Positions 52,024-61,402 of a stretch of 64,000 bases of DNA are shown one piece after another. The first letter of the stretch is position 1; each line of letters starts with the position of its first letter. The notes beneath the pieces were generated by a model. The model saw only the letters and a program-made list of their open reading frames with translations. It searched no databases and was not told the origin of the DNA. Origin of the DNA: Acidobacteria bacterium RIFCSPLOWO2_12_FULL_66_21 (lineage in GTDB: Bacteria > Acidobacteriota > Vicinamibacteria > Vicinamibacterales > 2-12-FULL-66-21); assembly GCA_001767455.1 (NCBI GenBank), contig MELC01000019.1, positions 40,338 to 104,337 on the forward strand, read 5' to 3'. A program made the translations under genes and the position numbers.

Positions 52024-52419
52024 TTATTTCGCCGCTGCCGCGAACGCCTTGTCAGCGATCTGCCTGGTCTCCTCGAAAGAGAGCAGATCCCGAGCCTCGG
52101 AATATTGACACCAGCGTACTTCGCGGTTCTCCTGCGGTTTTGAAGAGCCGACGAACTCCAACAAGTAGAAGATGACATCGATGAGTGTGTCACCGATGTG
52201 AAACTGGAAGCGTCCGAGTGGCGCGCGCACGACAGCTTCGACTCCGGCCTCCTCTCGGACCTCACGGAGGGCCGCGATGTCCGCGGCTTCTCCAGCCTCG
52301 ATATGACCCTTCGGGAACAGCCAGTTCTTGCCATCACTCGAGCGGACCAACAGACAAACAGGCGTCTCTCCTTCGTACCTCACAACTACGCCACCAGCCT
52401 CTCGAACGGGTTCACTCAT
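52024..52419 (-). CDS. NUDIX hydrolase
   Basis: A 131-residue NUDIX enzyme with a complete box from Gly38 to Val60 (GHIEAGEAADIAALREVREE then AGV), matching G-x5-E-x7-R-E-x-x-E-E-x-G. NUDIX proteins hydrolyse nucleoside diphosphates linked to another moiety (nucleotide sugars, Ap4A, oxidised or signalling nucleotides). The start LCAREAGGVVVR-like opening reads AGGVVVRYEGETPVCLLV, typical of the Ap4A-hydrolase-like group. It lies downstream of the patatin gene on the same strand, about 290 bp away, so it may be in the same transcript. Substrate inferred only at family level. Confidence 0.88.
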   Translation of the reverse strand: MSEPVREAGGVVVRYEGETPVCLLVRSSDGKNWLFPKGHIEAGEAADIAALREVREEAGVEAVVRAPLGRFQFHIGDTLIDVIFYLLEFVGSSKPQENREVRWCQYSEARDLLSFEETRQIADKAFAAAAK

Positions 52420-52707
52420 TTAGGATCCTGGCCGCTTGAATACTCAATTGGCGCATCCTGTACAATCGCAGATCCGGTCGTGAGAGCGATCGCAGTTCAG
52501 CAACTCGCTCCATCGGATGCGACGATCCAGCGGCGTTCGTGGTTCGGCTGAAAGGCACCGTAGTGAGCCCGCGATATGTACCTGCCGCGGTACGGAGTGC
52601 AAGATACAGCTGCGGCTGCCGTGCGTCAATGACAGTGACGTTCCAGCTCGCCAGCTGTCAACGACCACGATGTCTCTCGGTTTGCTGGCTTTGCTGAGCG
52701 ACGCGCG
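52420..52707. other. Gap between NUDIX and patatin genes
   Basis: 288 bases with no supported gene. TTGAAT (52436-52441) and TACAAT (52459-52464) with a 17-base spacer resemble a plus-strand promoter, but no plus-strand gene follows. Confidence 0.4.
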
Positions 52708-53889
52708 CTACCCTATTCCGCCGCCGTACGGAAATCCGGGCGGCGCGGGCCCGCCTGGTTCGACCCACTTGCGCATCGCCGCGTCGCAGACCGCGTATCC
52801 CCAGTTGATCAGGCGTTCCTGAAGCGGGGCATCGAGGCGCTTTAACCGTGTCGGCGTGTTCGCTAGCTCGATCGTCTTCGTGAAGTCGCAGGCAAGGCAG
52901 TCGGCGAGATGGTAGTCGCCAACGTCGGTTCGAATCCCCCAATACGTGCCCTTGCGCTCCCCAGCTTCAAACGCTCCAATGACCTGCCTTGCCCTGAGAC
53001 TGCGCACTTGATTGTCGATGATGTCGTTGATGCGCATCGAGTGTCGCGCCCAGTCTCTGTGCGGTTCCTCTTCCGCCTGCATCTTCCCTCCGCCGTTGCT
53101 CACGAGAACGGTCTTGTACGTTTTCCAGGCCGTCTCGAGGCCCAGATTGTCGTACACGCCGCCGTCGGTCAGCACAGCCTCGGAGAGAAACGGCTCTCGA
53201 TGGAGGTCTTCAGATTTCTTGCCGCTCGCTGGAGCCCAGGACGAAGGGTCCAGCTCCAGCTTCAATGGTGACAGAACCGGCGGGAACGCCGACGACGCCG
53301 CCACAGCGACTGCGAGCTCAATGGTCGGGTTGGAAATCATTCCGACGCGGTAATCCGCGACGAAAGGACGCGAAAATCGAAACAACGCACCCGTCTGCAC
53401 GCTCGTTGCGTTGATAACGAAGCGAGGTGAATCCCCGGGCAAATCCTGGAGGGTGGCCTTTCCAAACAAGTACTTGCGGTACGCGTCCGTCACTTTGTCG
53501 GAGATTGAACCGGGCAGGAGAATACCACCAAGGACCGCCCCTTCATCAATGGTCTTGCTCGCGAGGCTCCGGATCGGCTGGACTACCTCCGCGTCGAACG
53601 CGGCCGAAACGCCGTTCGCGGCGAACGTTAGCTTGGCCCACTTCAGCCCGAGGACGCCAGCAGTGATGGACCCACCGGAGACTGATGAGATCCTGGCGAG
53701 CGTCGGCAGGTATCCGAGCTCGTTGAGTCGCCACAGCGCTCCCAGGTGAAAGAGCATCGCGCGATAGCCGCCACCCGACAAGCAGAGCGCGATTCCGTCT
53801 TGCGGCTGGCGGAGATCATCGTGGTCGGAGCCGGTGTCGACCGCATTTACCGGAACTCCGCGTTCGAGCTGGTTATCGTGACGTGGCAT
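52708..53889 (-). CDS. Patatin-like phospholipase
   Basis: A 393-residue lipid acyl hydrolase of the patatin family with all catalytic landmarks: oxyanion motif SGGGYR (38-43), nucleophile motif SVSGGS with Ser71, and the catalytic Asp243 in LTDGGVYDN, forming the Ser-Asp dyad. The family cleaves membrane phospholipids; versions such as CapV act as phage-triggered effectors in CBASS, but no cyclase is adjacent here. No signal peptide, so cytoplasmic. AT content is higher than in flanking housekeeping genes. It lies upstream of the NUDIX gene and downstream of the four-helix membrane protein, all on the minus strand. Confidence 0.88.
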   Translation of the reverse strand: MPRHDNQLERGVPVNAVDTGSDHDDLRQPQDGIALCLSGGGYRAMLFHLGALWRLNELGYLPTLARISSVSGGSITAGVLGLKWAKLTFAANGVSAAFDAEVVQPIRSLASKTIDEGAVLGGILLPGSISDKVTDAYRKYLFGKATLQDLPGDSPRFVINATSVQTGALFRFSRPFVADYRVGMISNPTIELAVAVAASSAFPPVLSPLKLELDPSSWAPASGKKSEDLHREPFLSEAVLTDGGVYDNLGLETAWKTYKTVLVSNGGGKMQAEEEPHRDWARHSMRINDIIDNQVRSLRARQVIGAFEAGERKGTYWGIRTDVGDYHLADCLACDFTKTIELANTPTRLKRLDAPLQERLINWGYAVCDAAMRKWVEPGGPAPPGFPYGGGIG

Positions 53890-54365
53890 GCTAATCCTCA
53901 GTTCTGGCTCGGCGCCGTCCCGCGTCGATCGCTAACTCAGGTTGGCGCATTGGATGATGTCGGACCGCGGAGGAGCTTTCTTTCTGAAAGTCCGGCTCGA
54001 GTCACGGGAATAGACGAGCATGGGCTCAGCCGATGACTGGCACCACAATTCTTTATATACATCGCCCCTTGGATACTCGTGGGCTGGAGCTGGTTGTGAA
54101 CGTATACGAGGACGATCAGTAGATACGCAACCACTCGAACGAGGGGCGGCATCAGTAGGAAGTACTTGCCAATAAACGACTCCCCCGACCCCACAGCCCG
54201 CCCTCCCGACGTCACAGCCCGCCTGATAGAATGTCCTGCCATTCCTGTTCTCCAACGCTGCCGTTACTGGTCTACATCCCATGAGCTGCCGGCCTTCGCT
54301 CTGGAGACGCGTGAAGGTGGCAACTCCGGCCGGGTGGACGTTCCTGGGGGGGCATTGGTGCCATT
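53890..54365. other. Gap upstream of patatin gene with a possible small membrane ORF
   Basis: A minus-strand frame at 53937-54242 encodes one good hydrophobic segment, YFLLMPPLVRVVAYLLIVLV, after a Gly/Ser-rich start. The rest is not gene-like, and no ribosome site is convincing, so I do not call a gene. Otherwise no feature is seen in these 476 bases. Confidence 0.35.
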
Positions 54366-56018
54366 TCAGCCTGCGTTGTCGGCCTTGGGCTTACCGGCCG
54401 GCGCGTTCGCGGTCGCCGGATCGCCACTGTTGCGAGCCGGCGGATTGGGAGCGGCAGGCGACGGAGGTGCAACCGTGTTCTCAGGGATCTTGAATCCAAG
54501 GTATGTCCCAGCGCTGATGCCCATTAGCGTCAGGAGAGTGTCGCTGAACTTCGGCATCGCGAGACGGCTGAGGACTGAATAGATGAAGACGAAGCCAAGC
54601 ACGACTGTCCAGACTGCCATCTGGAACCGATGGAAGTTCACGCCATTATCATCCGACAGCACGTCGAGAGAGAAGGTGGTGTGGCCGGGCCCGATCGCGT
54701 TCGGATATTTGTGTCTGATTTCGGCGAGCGTCTCGTCGTATGTCACCTTTGCCGCCTCGAGCTCCGGCGATTCGCTGCCGTGTAAGGCGGACAGCTGTTC
54801 CAACTCTTGTTCCTGCCTGCCCTTCCGAGCCAGGAGCGTCTCCAGGTCTGCAGCGGTCGAAGAAACACCGGCTGCGGGCGTGGCGCTCTTACCATGATCA
54901 ATCACCGTCGCGCCGAGCGCCGTCCCGAATCCGATCCCGAGGAGAACGAGCACCGAGGCGGACAAATCGTACTCGCCGGTGACGGCCCAGATGAACACAA
55001 ACGACATGATCGTGAGGACGAACCACCAGGCAGCTTGCGTGGCGCTGAGGCTGTACGGCTGGGACTCTCTCCAAGAGACCGGCTTGCGATCGCGCAAAAC
55101 GCCGCTTTCCTTCGCGAGGCGCATCAGGATATATAGGAGCGCCGCAGCCAGGAACAGGAAAGCAACCAGAAACCTGCCTCGCATCCTACGGAGACGAAAG
55201 TTCGTAACCGTGCTGGGAATGGGATACTCGTTCTCCAGACCGACGCTGACGGTCACCTGATCGCGAACCAGCCCCCACTGTGACCCGCCGGGATCCAAAC
55301 CAAGCAAATCAGCCCAATGCTCGTCCGACTCCGCCTTCGCGGTCGCAGACGTGCCGTCGTAACGTTTCAGGTGGTAGCGCAGCGTGCCCTCCCCGTCCGG
55401 TTCGATCGACGGGGCACCAGATTCTGGAAACAATCCCTTGATCGCGCGCCCATTGAGAAACAGCAGAATGTTCTGAGCTTGGCAATTCGCCTTTGGTGCA
55501 GTCGTCTTGCCATCCGTGCCAACGTCGAGGCACTTCGCCCGTTTCAGTAGCGGTTCAAGATTCGCGACCTTCACGTAAACGATGTCGTTGAGCCGCGCCG
55601 TCCTTCGATCGAGGCACTCGTCCCTGCTGGCGTCCTTGTTGCACTCCTCGCGTGTCTCCTTGACCGACCGGAACCGCCGGCCTTCTTCGTCGAAAGCGAG
55701 GGAGTGCTTACCTTCGCGGTACGCGTCAACCACTTCCGGTTGAGGAATCCGGGGCGTTGGCTGTGCCGCACCGGACCCAGCGGTTGACGGAGTCGCCACG
55801 CCTCCTCCGTTAGCTGACGCACCCCCGCCGCCGCCAGACTGGCTCGCGATTGCGGCGGGATCGGGCGCCGCTGCGCCATGACTGAGTTGCGCGCCTGCCC
55901 CAGCTGGTGGCTGTTGAGACTGACTGCCAGTGGCCTGCGCGTCAGTTCGAGACGTCAAGACGAGAGCGATGATAAAGGCAAGCGCGATGTGGAGGTTTGT
56001 TACTTTTCCAGAATGCAT
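54366..56018 (-). CDS. Unrecognised multi-helix membrane protein of the island (550 aa)
   Basis: A signal peptide (IALAFIIALVLTSRTDAQ) is followed by a Gly/Ala/Ser/Gln-rich linker (about 30-90), a soluble extracytoplasmic domain (about 95-280, Cys-containing, with LLFLNGRAIKGLFPESG), and then four transmembrane helices: about 298-315 (FLVAFLFLAAALLYILM), 340-360 (WFVLTIMSFVFIWAV), 368-390 (ASVLVLLGIGFGTALGATVI) and one pair near 480-520 (VWTVVLGFVFIYSVLSRLAM, LLTLMGISAGTYLGF). A coiled coil (LARKGRQEQELEQLSALHG) precedes the last pair. No family name recognised. The start at 56018 follows from the signal peptide; the frame reaches 56144 without signal character. Confidence 0.7.
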   Translation of the reverse strand: MHSGKVTNLHIALAFIIALVLTSRTDAQATGSQSQQPPAGAGAQLSHGAAAPDPAAIASQSGGGGGASANGGGVATPSTAGSGAAQPTPRIPQPEVVDAYREGKHSLAFDEEGRRFRSVKETREECNKDASRDECLDRRTARLNDIVYVKVANLEPLLKRAKCLDVGTDGKTTAPKANCQAQNILLFLNGRAIKGLFPESGAPSIEPDGEGTLRYHLKRYDGTSATAKAESDEHWADLLGLDPGGSQWGLVRDQVTVSVGLENEYPIPSTVTNFRLRRMRGRFLVAFLFLAAALLYILMRLAKESGVLRDRKPVSWRESQPYSLSATQAAWWFVLTIMSFVFIWAVTGEYDLSASVLVLLGIGFGTALGATVIDHGKSATPAAGVSSTAADLETLLARKGRQEQELEQLSALHGSESPELEAAKVTYDETLAEIRHKYPNAIGPGHTTFSLDVLSDDNGVNFHRFQMAVWTVVLGFVFIYSVLSRLAMPKFSDTLLTLMGISAGTYLGFKIPENTVAPPSPAAPNPPARNSGDPATANAPAGKPKADNAG

Positions 56019-56786
56019 CGGTAGCCCCAGTGCTGCACGGAGGAGTTGGCGACACTTAGCGCCTGGCGTGCGGAACGCAGTCATAGCGCACAATAGGCAA
56101 CCGGGAACTGCCGACACGCGCATGCGATCGTCATACGTGTTCACTCGTCGGTGAGATCAGTGAGAGCAACGTATCGTCAACGACGCCCGTCGCGCCACCC
56201 GCTCCCAATCCAGATGAAAGAGGTTTGGATCCATGGAACTCTTCCGGACTATTCAGTTGTTTCGGTGAGGGCCGGATTGTGCGTCCGCAAACAACTGGTG
56301 TCAACAGGGAAAACGTCAACTAGGCGAGAAACGAACACCGGACAATCAGTGGACCGCCGGGACAAGCCATTGGCCGAATTGTTGGCGAGTTTTCCATAGG
56401 TAGTGTGCTGTAGCCGCACACCAAGGGACTTGTCGCCTCGGGTAGCTGCTATGCGCGACGGGTAGAATGTCGTCGCGGAAAGAGGCCGATTTCAGCGTCC
56501 TGGGTATGCGATTCCCAGATCGCCCATAGGAACGGCCCCTAATTCGGCATCATCGCCAACATTTGGACTTCGGAGGTGCTTAGTTAAGTTAGGGCCACCA
56601 TCGCTCGCGAAGTGCAGCTAGCACTGGGGTTCCTCGCTATCCTTACAGCCGCGTGGATCGGATTGATACTCATCCGGATCACCAAGGAGCTCCTCGGCCA
56701 GCCTTTGAAGAGATGACATGACGGCGTGATTACCGAATCAACCCCATCGGAGGAGCAAGGTCCATCAGTGAAAGGGCTGCTGGTAG
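56019..56786. other. Gene-free right border of the island
   Basis: 768 bases. GGCGAGTTTTCCA (56384-56396) and the hairpin GTGTGC-N7-GCACAC with GGGTAGCTGCT (56403-56449) repeat sequences of the left border. A plus-strand frame starting at GTG 56612 could encode a 34-residue peptide with one hydrophobic helix (LGFLAILTAAWIGLILIRIT); it lacks a clear ribosome site. Nothing else is supported. Confidence 0.5.
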
Positions 56787-59700
56787 TTAATAACTGAAGA
56801 AGAAGATCAGATCGATCCCCGCGCGCTCGACGCGGCGCTGGTTGACGCGGTTGGCGGAGCCGGTGGTCTCGGGCGCGCCGGTCGCCTGCAGGCGCAGGAA
56901 CTTCGAGAGCTGGTATTCCAGCATGAACTCGGTGGTGCTGCGCTCGCCGAACTCCTGCCGCAGCTTGAGGAACGCGCGGTCGCCCAGTTGCTGGCCGAGC
57001 GTGATGCCCGCGCCCAGTTCCCCCGACTCCGTGTTCGTCGTAATCTCGAACAGATCCAGGTCGAGCGCCTTGCCGATCGACGCGCCGAGCGGCGCCGCGA
57101 TGAACCCCGTCGCGATGCCGCCCGCCGTCGCCGCGAGCGACGACCGCTCGCCCGTCCCCAGCTCGTTCACCTGCCGGTTGAAGACGATGAGCGAGAGGAT
57201 GTCGCTCTCGTCGAGCGGCGGCGTGCTCGACAGCGCCAGCTCCGGCTGCAGCAGACTGCCCGTGATGTGCACGCGCGCCACGACGCCGGTATTCGGGATC
57301 GTGCGGGTCGCGGCCACGTCGAGCAGCGGATTGACCGTGGGCTGTCCGATGAAGCGAATCGTCCCGCCCCGCTCGAGATCGAAGCGGCGTCCCTGGAACT
57401 CGTACGTGCCGCGGACCGTCTCGACGGTCCCGACGGGGATGATCCGGCCGCCGGGGTCCTTTCGGACCCGCAGGTCGCCGCCGACGGTGATGTTGATGCT
57501 CCCGAACGCCGTTCCCGTCGGCCCCGCCGGCCGGATGTCCTTGCCACGAAGGACGAGATTGTCGGGCACTATGACATGGACGTCGAGGGCAAGGGCCTCG
57601 GCCATCCCGCCTGGTGCCGGAGTCTCCGCGGCCTTCCTCGCTCCGGGCGCTGCCGCGGATTCCCTCGCCCGGGCCAGGGCGGCCTTCGTCGCGTCTTCCG
57701 CGCTGCCGCTCTTCTCCGCCATCCGTTCCGCCGAGACGACGTCGGGCAATGCCTCGACCGAGTACGGGTCGTAGAAGAGCTGCATCACCCGATCGACCTC
57801 GATGCGCCCCGCGTCGAGCCGCACGTCGCCGACGATGCGGGGACGGCGGAGCTCGCCGGTGATCTTGAGCGCGGACTGCACCTGCACGTCGCCAAGCTCG
57901 TTCCGCAGCACCTCGAAATTGTCCGAATCGATGCTGATGTCGATCGCGCCGACCAGCCGTTCGTGGAGCGCGAGGTCGCCGGCCACGGCGAGCTTCTCGC
58001 CGTGGCGGTCCAGGAGCTCGAATCGCCGGACGCTCACGCGGTCCCGCTCGAGGTGGATGCGCGTGGTCAGCCCCGTGAACGTCTCGCCGGCCGCCGGAAC
58101 ACCGAACGCGCCATTCTGAATATCGACATATCCGAGGAGGTGGGGATCCTCGCCGGATCCGCTGATCTGCACGTCCGCCTGCAGCGTGCCCACGACGTTG
58201 GTCACCTGGCTCGTGAAGCCCTGGATCACGCCGAGATCGAGCGCCGTGGACGTCACGTGGAGGTCGATCGCCTCGGCAGGCGCGGCCTCGACGTGCGCTC
58301 CGCTCGGGCTCTTCGCAAACAGCGTCGTTGGCACCGAGCCCTTCGCGGTGATGGATTGCGTCGGCGATTGCTGGAGCGTGGCATCGATGCCGACGCGCTT
58401 GCTGCCGTAATCGAGCTTCGCCGTGATCGAATCGTAGTGGTAGCCCTGGAAGGCGCCGTTGAGGATCTGCAGGGAGCCGTTCACGCGCGGAGCATCGGTC
58501 GAACCGGCGATCGAGCCGTCCGCCGTGAGCGTGCCGGTGAACCCGCGGTTCTGCAGCATCAACGCCTCGAGCTGCTGGAGATCCACGTTGCGCGCGTGCA
58601 CGTCGATCGCACCGGAGGCGGCTCCACCCTTGACCGGCAGGATACCGGCGACGTCGAGCTGCTGATCGCCGCTCACCAGGCGCACGTCGGTCAACTCGAC
58701 GCGCCCGGCGCCGTAATGAACCGCCGCGTGGCTGTCCGGCGCGGTGCGCCATTCGACGCCCTGCGTGCGAAGCGCGAGCTCGACCAGGTGCACCTCCTGG
58801 TGATCGGGATGCAGCACGAGCTGGCCTTTGGCGTCGAGCTCGCGCGTCCGCTCCTTGACGTTCGCGGTGAAATCGAGCGTCCGCCGGTCGTAGGCGGTCG
58901 TCGCCGTCACCGAATTCAGCTTCATGCCGCCGATCTGGAGGAACGTCGCATGGGTTTGTGCTTCGACCTTCGCGTCGGCGAAGCGGAGGTCGGGAACGGT
59001 CACCGTGTAGCGGCTGTCGAAATCCAGCGCGTTGTTGGCGCCGTAGGTGAAGTTGCTTCCGTCCAGCGTCCCGGTCATTTTCAGCGAGGCCGCGTTGCCG
59101 GTGAGCGTTCCATCGAGGATGGCCGATCCGGCAACCGTCTGCCGCCCCGCCAGCCGCGCCAGCTCAGCCAGATTCACGGCGTCGACGTGGTATTTGAGGT
59201 TCGAATCCGACGTGCGGTCGAGGGCGAGGCGGCCCGACGCGTTGGCCTTCACGTCCGGTCCGGTGATGTGGAACGCCGTGATGTCGCCCACGTCGGACGC
59301 GTACTTACCCTGGATGTCCGCGCTGTCGATGCGAAGTCCTCCGACCGTGGACGGCGCCAGCGTCACCTTCCCGTCCGCGGTCACCGATTCCGGCGTGATG
59401 GGAGCGGCGATGTCCGCGAGCGAGAAGTTCGCGTTCACCGTCCCGGTCACCCGTCCGTCGAGTTGCGGCCGGTTCGCGATCGTCGCCGGGTTGAAATCCT
59501 CGAAGCGCCCGTCGGCCCGCCCTGTCAGCGCGCCGCGATCCAGGTGCGCCTCGAATCCCATCTCCGGAACCCGTCCGCCCAGCACCTCTGTGTCCGTCAG
59601 CGTTCCCGTCGCATTCAGCGTCATCGCGGACGCCATCGATCCCGATTGCCCCGAGCGAGCCTCGGAGAGGCGAGTCGAACGGGGCACGCGGCCCGACACG

Positions 59701-61313
59701 TCGAAGGAGCCGTTGATGCGGCTCGCATAACGCGGCTGCGCGAGCGCCGTCACCTTCAGCGCCACTCCGATTCGCCGCAGATCGAGATCCGCGACGTTGC
59801 CGCGCGACTGATACGACACGGTGCGGGCATCGGTCGAGAACTCCGCGGTCGTACCCTCCGCGATCGTGGCCCCTTCGACCGTCGATCGGTTGAGCGATGC
59901 GGTTCCGCTCGTCGCCGGCCCCTCGCCGCGCACGTGATACCCGGCCACGGACAGGGTGGTGGCCAGGCGCGGCGCGCCGATGCGCGCCGGCAGGTCCCGC
60001 AGATCGACGCCGTTCGCCTTCCCCTGGAGATCGAATGTCAGACGGCGGCCCGGCGCGGGCGCCACGATGAATCCGCGCGCCGTGGCCGTCCCGCCGTACG
60101 CGGCACCCCGCGCGTCGAGCGTGATACGCGGTCCATCCAGCCGCCCCGAGGCGGTGACGTTCCGCGCTTCGTACCCCATGGCCACGACGTGCGGACCGGT
60201 GAACGCAAACGTCCCCGTCATCCGATCAGTGATTCGCACCGCCGCCGGGCGAGAGGCGATGCGCAGGTTCACCTTCGCATGACCGGTGATGTCGCTGCGC
60301 CGCTTCGGGTCGCGAAGCACGAGGGCCAGATTGAGCCGTTCGACGTCAACGTCGCCCCGCACGCCGAAGTCCGGCGCCTTGACGTCGGCGGCGACCGTCC
60401 CGCGCGCGTTCCCCGCCTCGGACCGGACGTTCACGTCGAGCGTGAGATTCTCGGCGGGTCCGCTCGCCTTCAGATCGATCGCGGGATGCAGCCCGTACCC
60501 CGCCATCGACGGCACCAGCCGGCCAATCTCCGGCAGCGACACGTTGCCGGTCGCGGTCAGGTTCAGCACCGGCGTCCGCAAGTACCTCTGGACAACGCCG
60601 TCGATGGTGACGGAAGTCTCCGCCGTCTTCAGCACGATCTGGTCGAGGTACAGATTGTCGTCGCGCACCGCGACCTTGCCCGTCAGCTCGCGCAGCGCCA
60701 CGCCAGGCGACGAGCCGCGGAAGCTGACGTGATCGAGATCGAGGCTGTAGTGGACCGGCGCGTACTCGAACCCGGCCTGCAGGTCGAGGTCGTCGATCCG
60801 CGCCGGCAGCGCGTAGCCGTCGCCGGCCAGATGGTCTTCTATCGACAGCGACGCGTCGGAGACGTCGATCGCCGGCAGCGAGATCGGCCGCATGGGTCCT
60901 CGCCGATCCGCCTCCTGCCGTTCCTTCTTGATCAGGTTCGCCAGGTTCCATCCCGTCGAATCGTGCTGGATCCGCAGGACCGGCTGATCCAGCGTGATCT
61001 TGTCGAGCACGATGCCCTTCGAGATCAGCACGAAGATGCTGTAGTTCAGTTCGAGCGCCTTCACCGCGACGACACGCTCGCCCGACACGTCCACCGAGAC
61101 GTCACTCAGATTCACGCCGAACAGCAGGTTGCCGCCGAGGCCGCCGATGGTGAGCTGGCCGTTCAGGTACTGCTTGGATTCACGAACGATGTAACGCCGC
61201 AGCCAGTCGCGGAACCACGGCGTCTGCGAGACGATGAGCGACACGGCCAGCACGCCGATGAGGATGGTACCGACCAGTGCGACGACCTGCAGAGTCCGCC
61301 GGATCGCTCTCAT
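56787..61313 (-). CDS. tamB: TamB-domain translocation and assembly protein
   Basis: A 1508-residue protein with one N-terminal anchor helix (VVALVGTILIGVLAVSLIVS) followed by a very long periplasmic beta-taco of repeated short strands, and a C-terminal TamB (DUF490) domain (about 1150-1508) with RGTYEFQGRRFDLERGGTIR, LDVAATRTIPNTG and LSSTPPLDESDILSLIVFNR. It ends in an aromatic strand (LIFFFSY), as expected for docking to an Omp85 barrel. TamB-like proteins span the periplasm and carry lipids or nascent outer-membrane proteins. The Omp85 gene lies upstream on the same strand with an 89-bp gap holding CCGTGT text, so they form a transcriptional pair. Confidence 0.9.
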   Translation of the reverse strand: MRAIRRTLQVVALVGTILIGVLAVSLIVSQTPWFRDWLRRYIVRESKQYLNGQLTIGGLGGNLLFGVNLSDVSVDVSGERVVAVKALELNYSIFVLISKGIVLDKITLDQPVLRIQHDSTGWNLANLIKKERQEADRRGPMRPISLPAIDVSDASLSIEDHLAGDGYALPARIDDLDLQAGFEYAPVHYSLDLDHVSFRGSSPGVALRELTGKVAVRDDNLYLDQIVLKTAETSVTIDGVVQRYLRTPVLNLTATGNVSLPEIGRLVPSMAGYGLHPAIDLKASGPAENLTLDVNVRSEAGNARGTVAADVKAPDFGVRGDVDVERLNLALVLRDPKRRSDITGHAKVNLRIASRPAAVRITDRMTGTFAFTGPHVVAMGYEARNVTASGRLDGPRITLDARGAAYGGTATARGFIVAPAPGRRLTFDLQGKANGVDLRDLPARIGAPRLATTLSVAGYHVRGEGPATSGTASLNRSTVEGATIAEGTTAEFSTDARTVSYQSRGNVADLDLRRIGVALKVTALAQPRYASRINGSFDVSGRVPRSTRLSEARSGQSGSMASAMTLNATGTLTDTEVLGGRVPEMGFEAHLDRGALTGRADGRFEDFNPATIANRPQLDGRVTGTVNANFSLADIAAPITPESVTADGKVTLAPSTVGGLRIDSADIQGKYASDVGDITAFHITGPDVKANASGRLALDRTSDSNLKYHVDAVNLAELARLAGRQTVAGSAILDGTLTGNAASLKMTGTLDGSNFTYGANNALDFDSRYTVTVPDLRFADAKVEAQTHATFLQIGGMKLNSVTATTAYDRRTLDFTANVKERTRELDAKGQLVLHPDHQEVHLVELALRTQGVEWRTAPDSHAAVHYGAGRVELTDVRLVSGDQQLDVAGILPVKGGAASGAIDVHARNVDLQQLEALMLQNRGFTGTLTADGSIAGSTDAPRVNGSLQILNGAFQGYHYDSITAKLDYGSKRVGIDATLQQSPTQSITAKGSVPTTLFAKSPSGAHVEAAPAEAIDLHVTSTALDLGVIQGFTSQVTNVVGTLQADVQISGSGEDPHLLGYVDIQNGAFGVPAAGETFTGLTTRIHLERDRVSVRRFELLDRHGEKLAVAGDLALHERLVGAIDISIDSDNFEVLRNELGDVQVQSALKITGELRRPRIVGDVRLDAGRIEVDRVMQLFYDPYSVEALPDVVSAERMAEKSGSAEDATKAALARARESAAAPGARKAAETPAPGGMAEALALDVHVIVPDNLVLRGKDIRPAGPTGTAFGSINITVGGDLRVRKDPGGRIIPVGTVETVRGTYEFQGRRFDLERGGTIRFIGQPTVNPLLDVAATRTIPNTGVVARVHITGSLLQPELALSSTPPLDESDILSLIVFNRQVNELGTGERSSLAATAGGIATGFIAAPLGASIGKALDLDLFEITTNTESGELGAGITLGQQLGDRAFLKLRQEFGERSTTEFMLEYQLSKFLRLQATGAPETTGSANRVNQRRVERAGIDLIFFFSY

Positions 61314-61328
61314 TCACGCGCCGCCCTG

Positions 61329-61402
61329 TCCGTGTGAGTCCGTGTCATCCGTGTCTTTCCGTTCCGTGCCTATCAGTGTCTTTCCGTGTCCTTCCGTGTT
61401 AC
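61329..61402. repeat. CCGTGT-type short repeats between Omp85 and tamB
   Basis: CCGTGTCATCCGTGTC, TTTCCGTTCCGTGCC and TTTCCGTGTCCTTCCGTGTT occupy the gap between two co-directional genes, the same text as the long array at 40643-40850. Confidence 0.7.

Noticed and set aside
52925..52941. tRNA-like T-arm text GGTTCGAATCC
   Set aside because: Lies inside the patatin coding sequence, with no acceptor, D or anticodon arm around it.
56584..58752. A 722-residue minus-strand frame overlapping the end of tamB
   Set aside because: Arg-rich shadow of the TamB reading frame with no domain signature.
56988..61337. A 1449-residue plus-strand open frame antisense to tamB
   Set aside because: Arg/Ala/Glu-rich shadow composition; the minus-strand TamB protein has clear family motifs.
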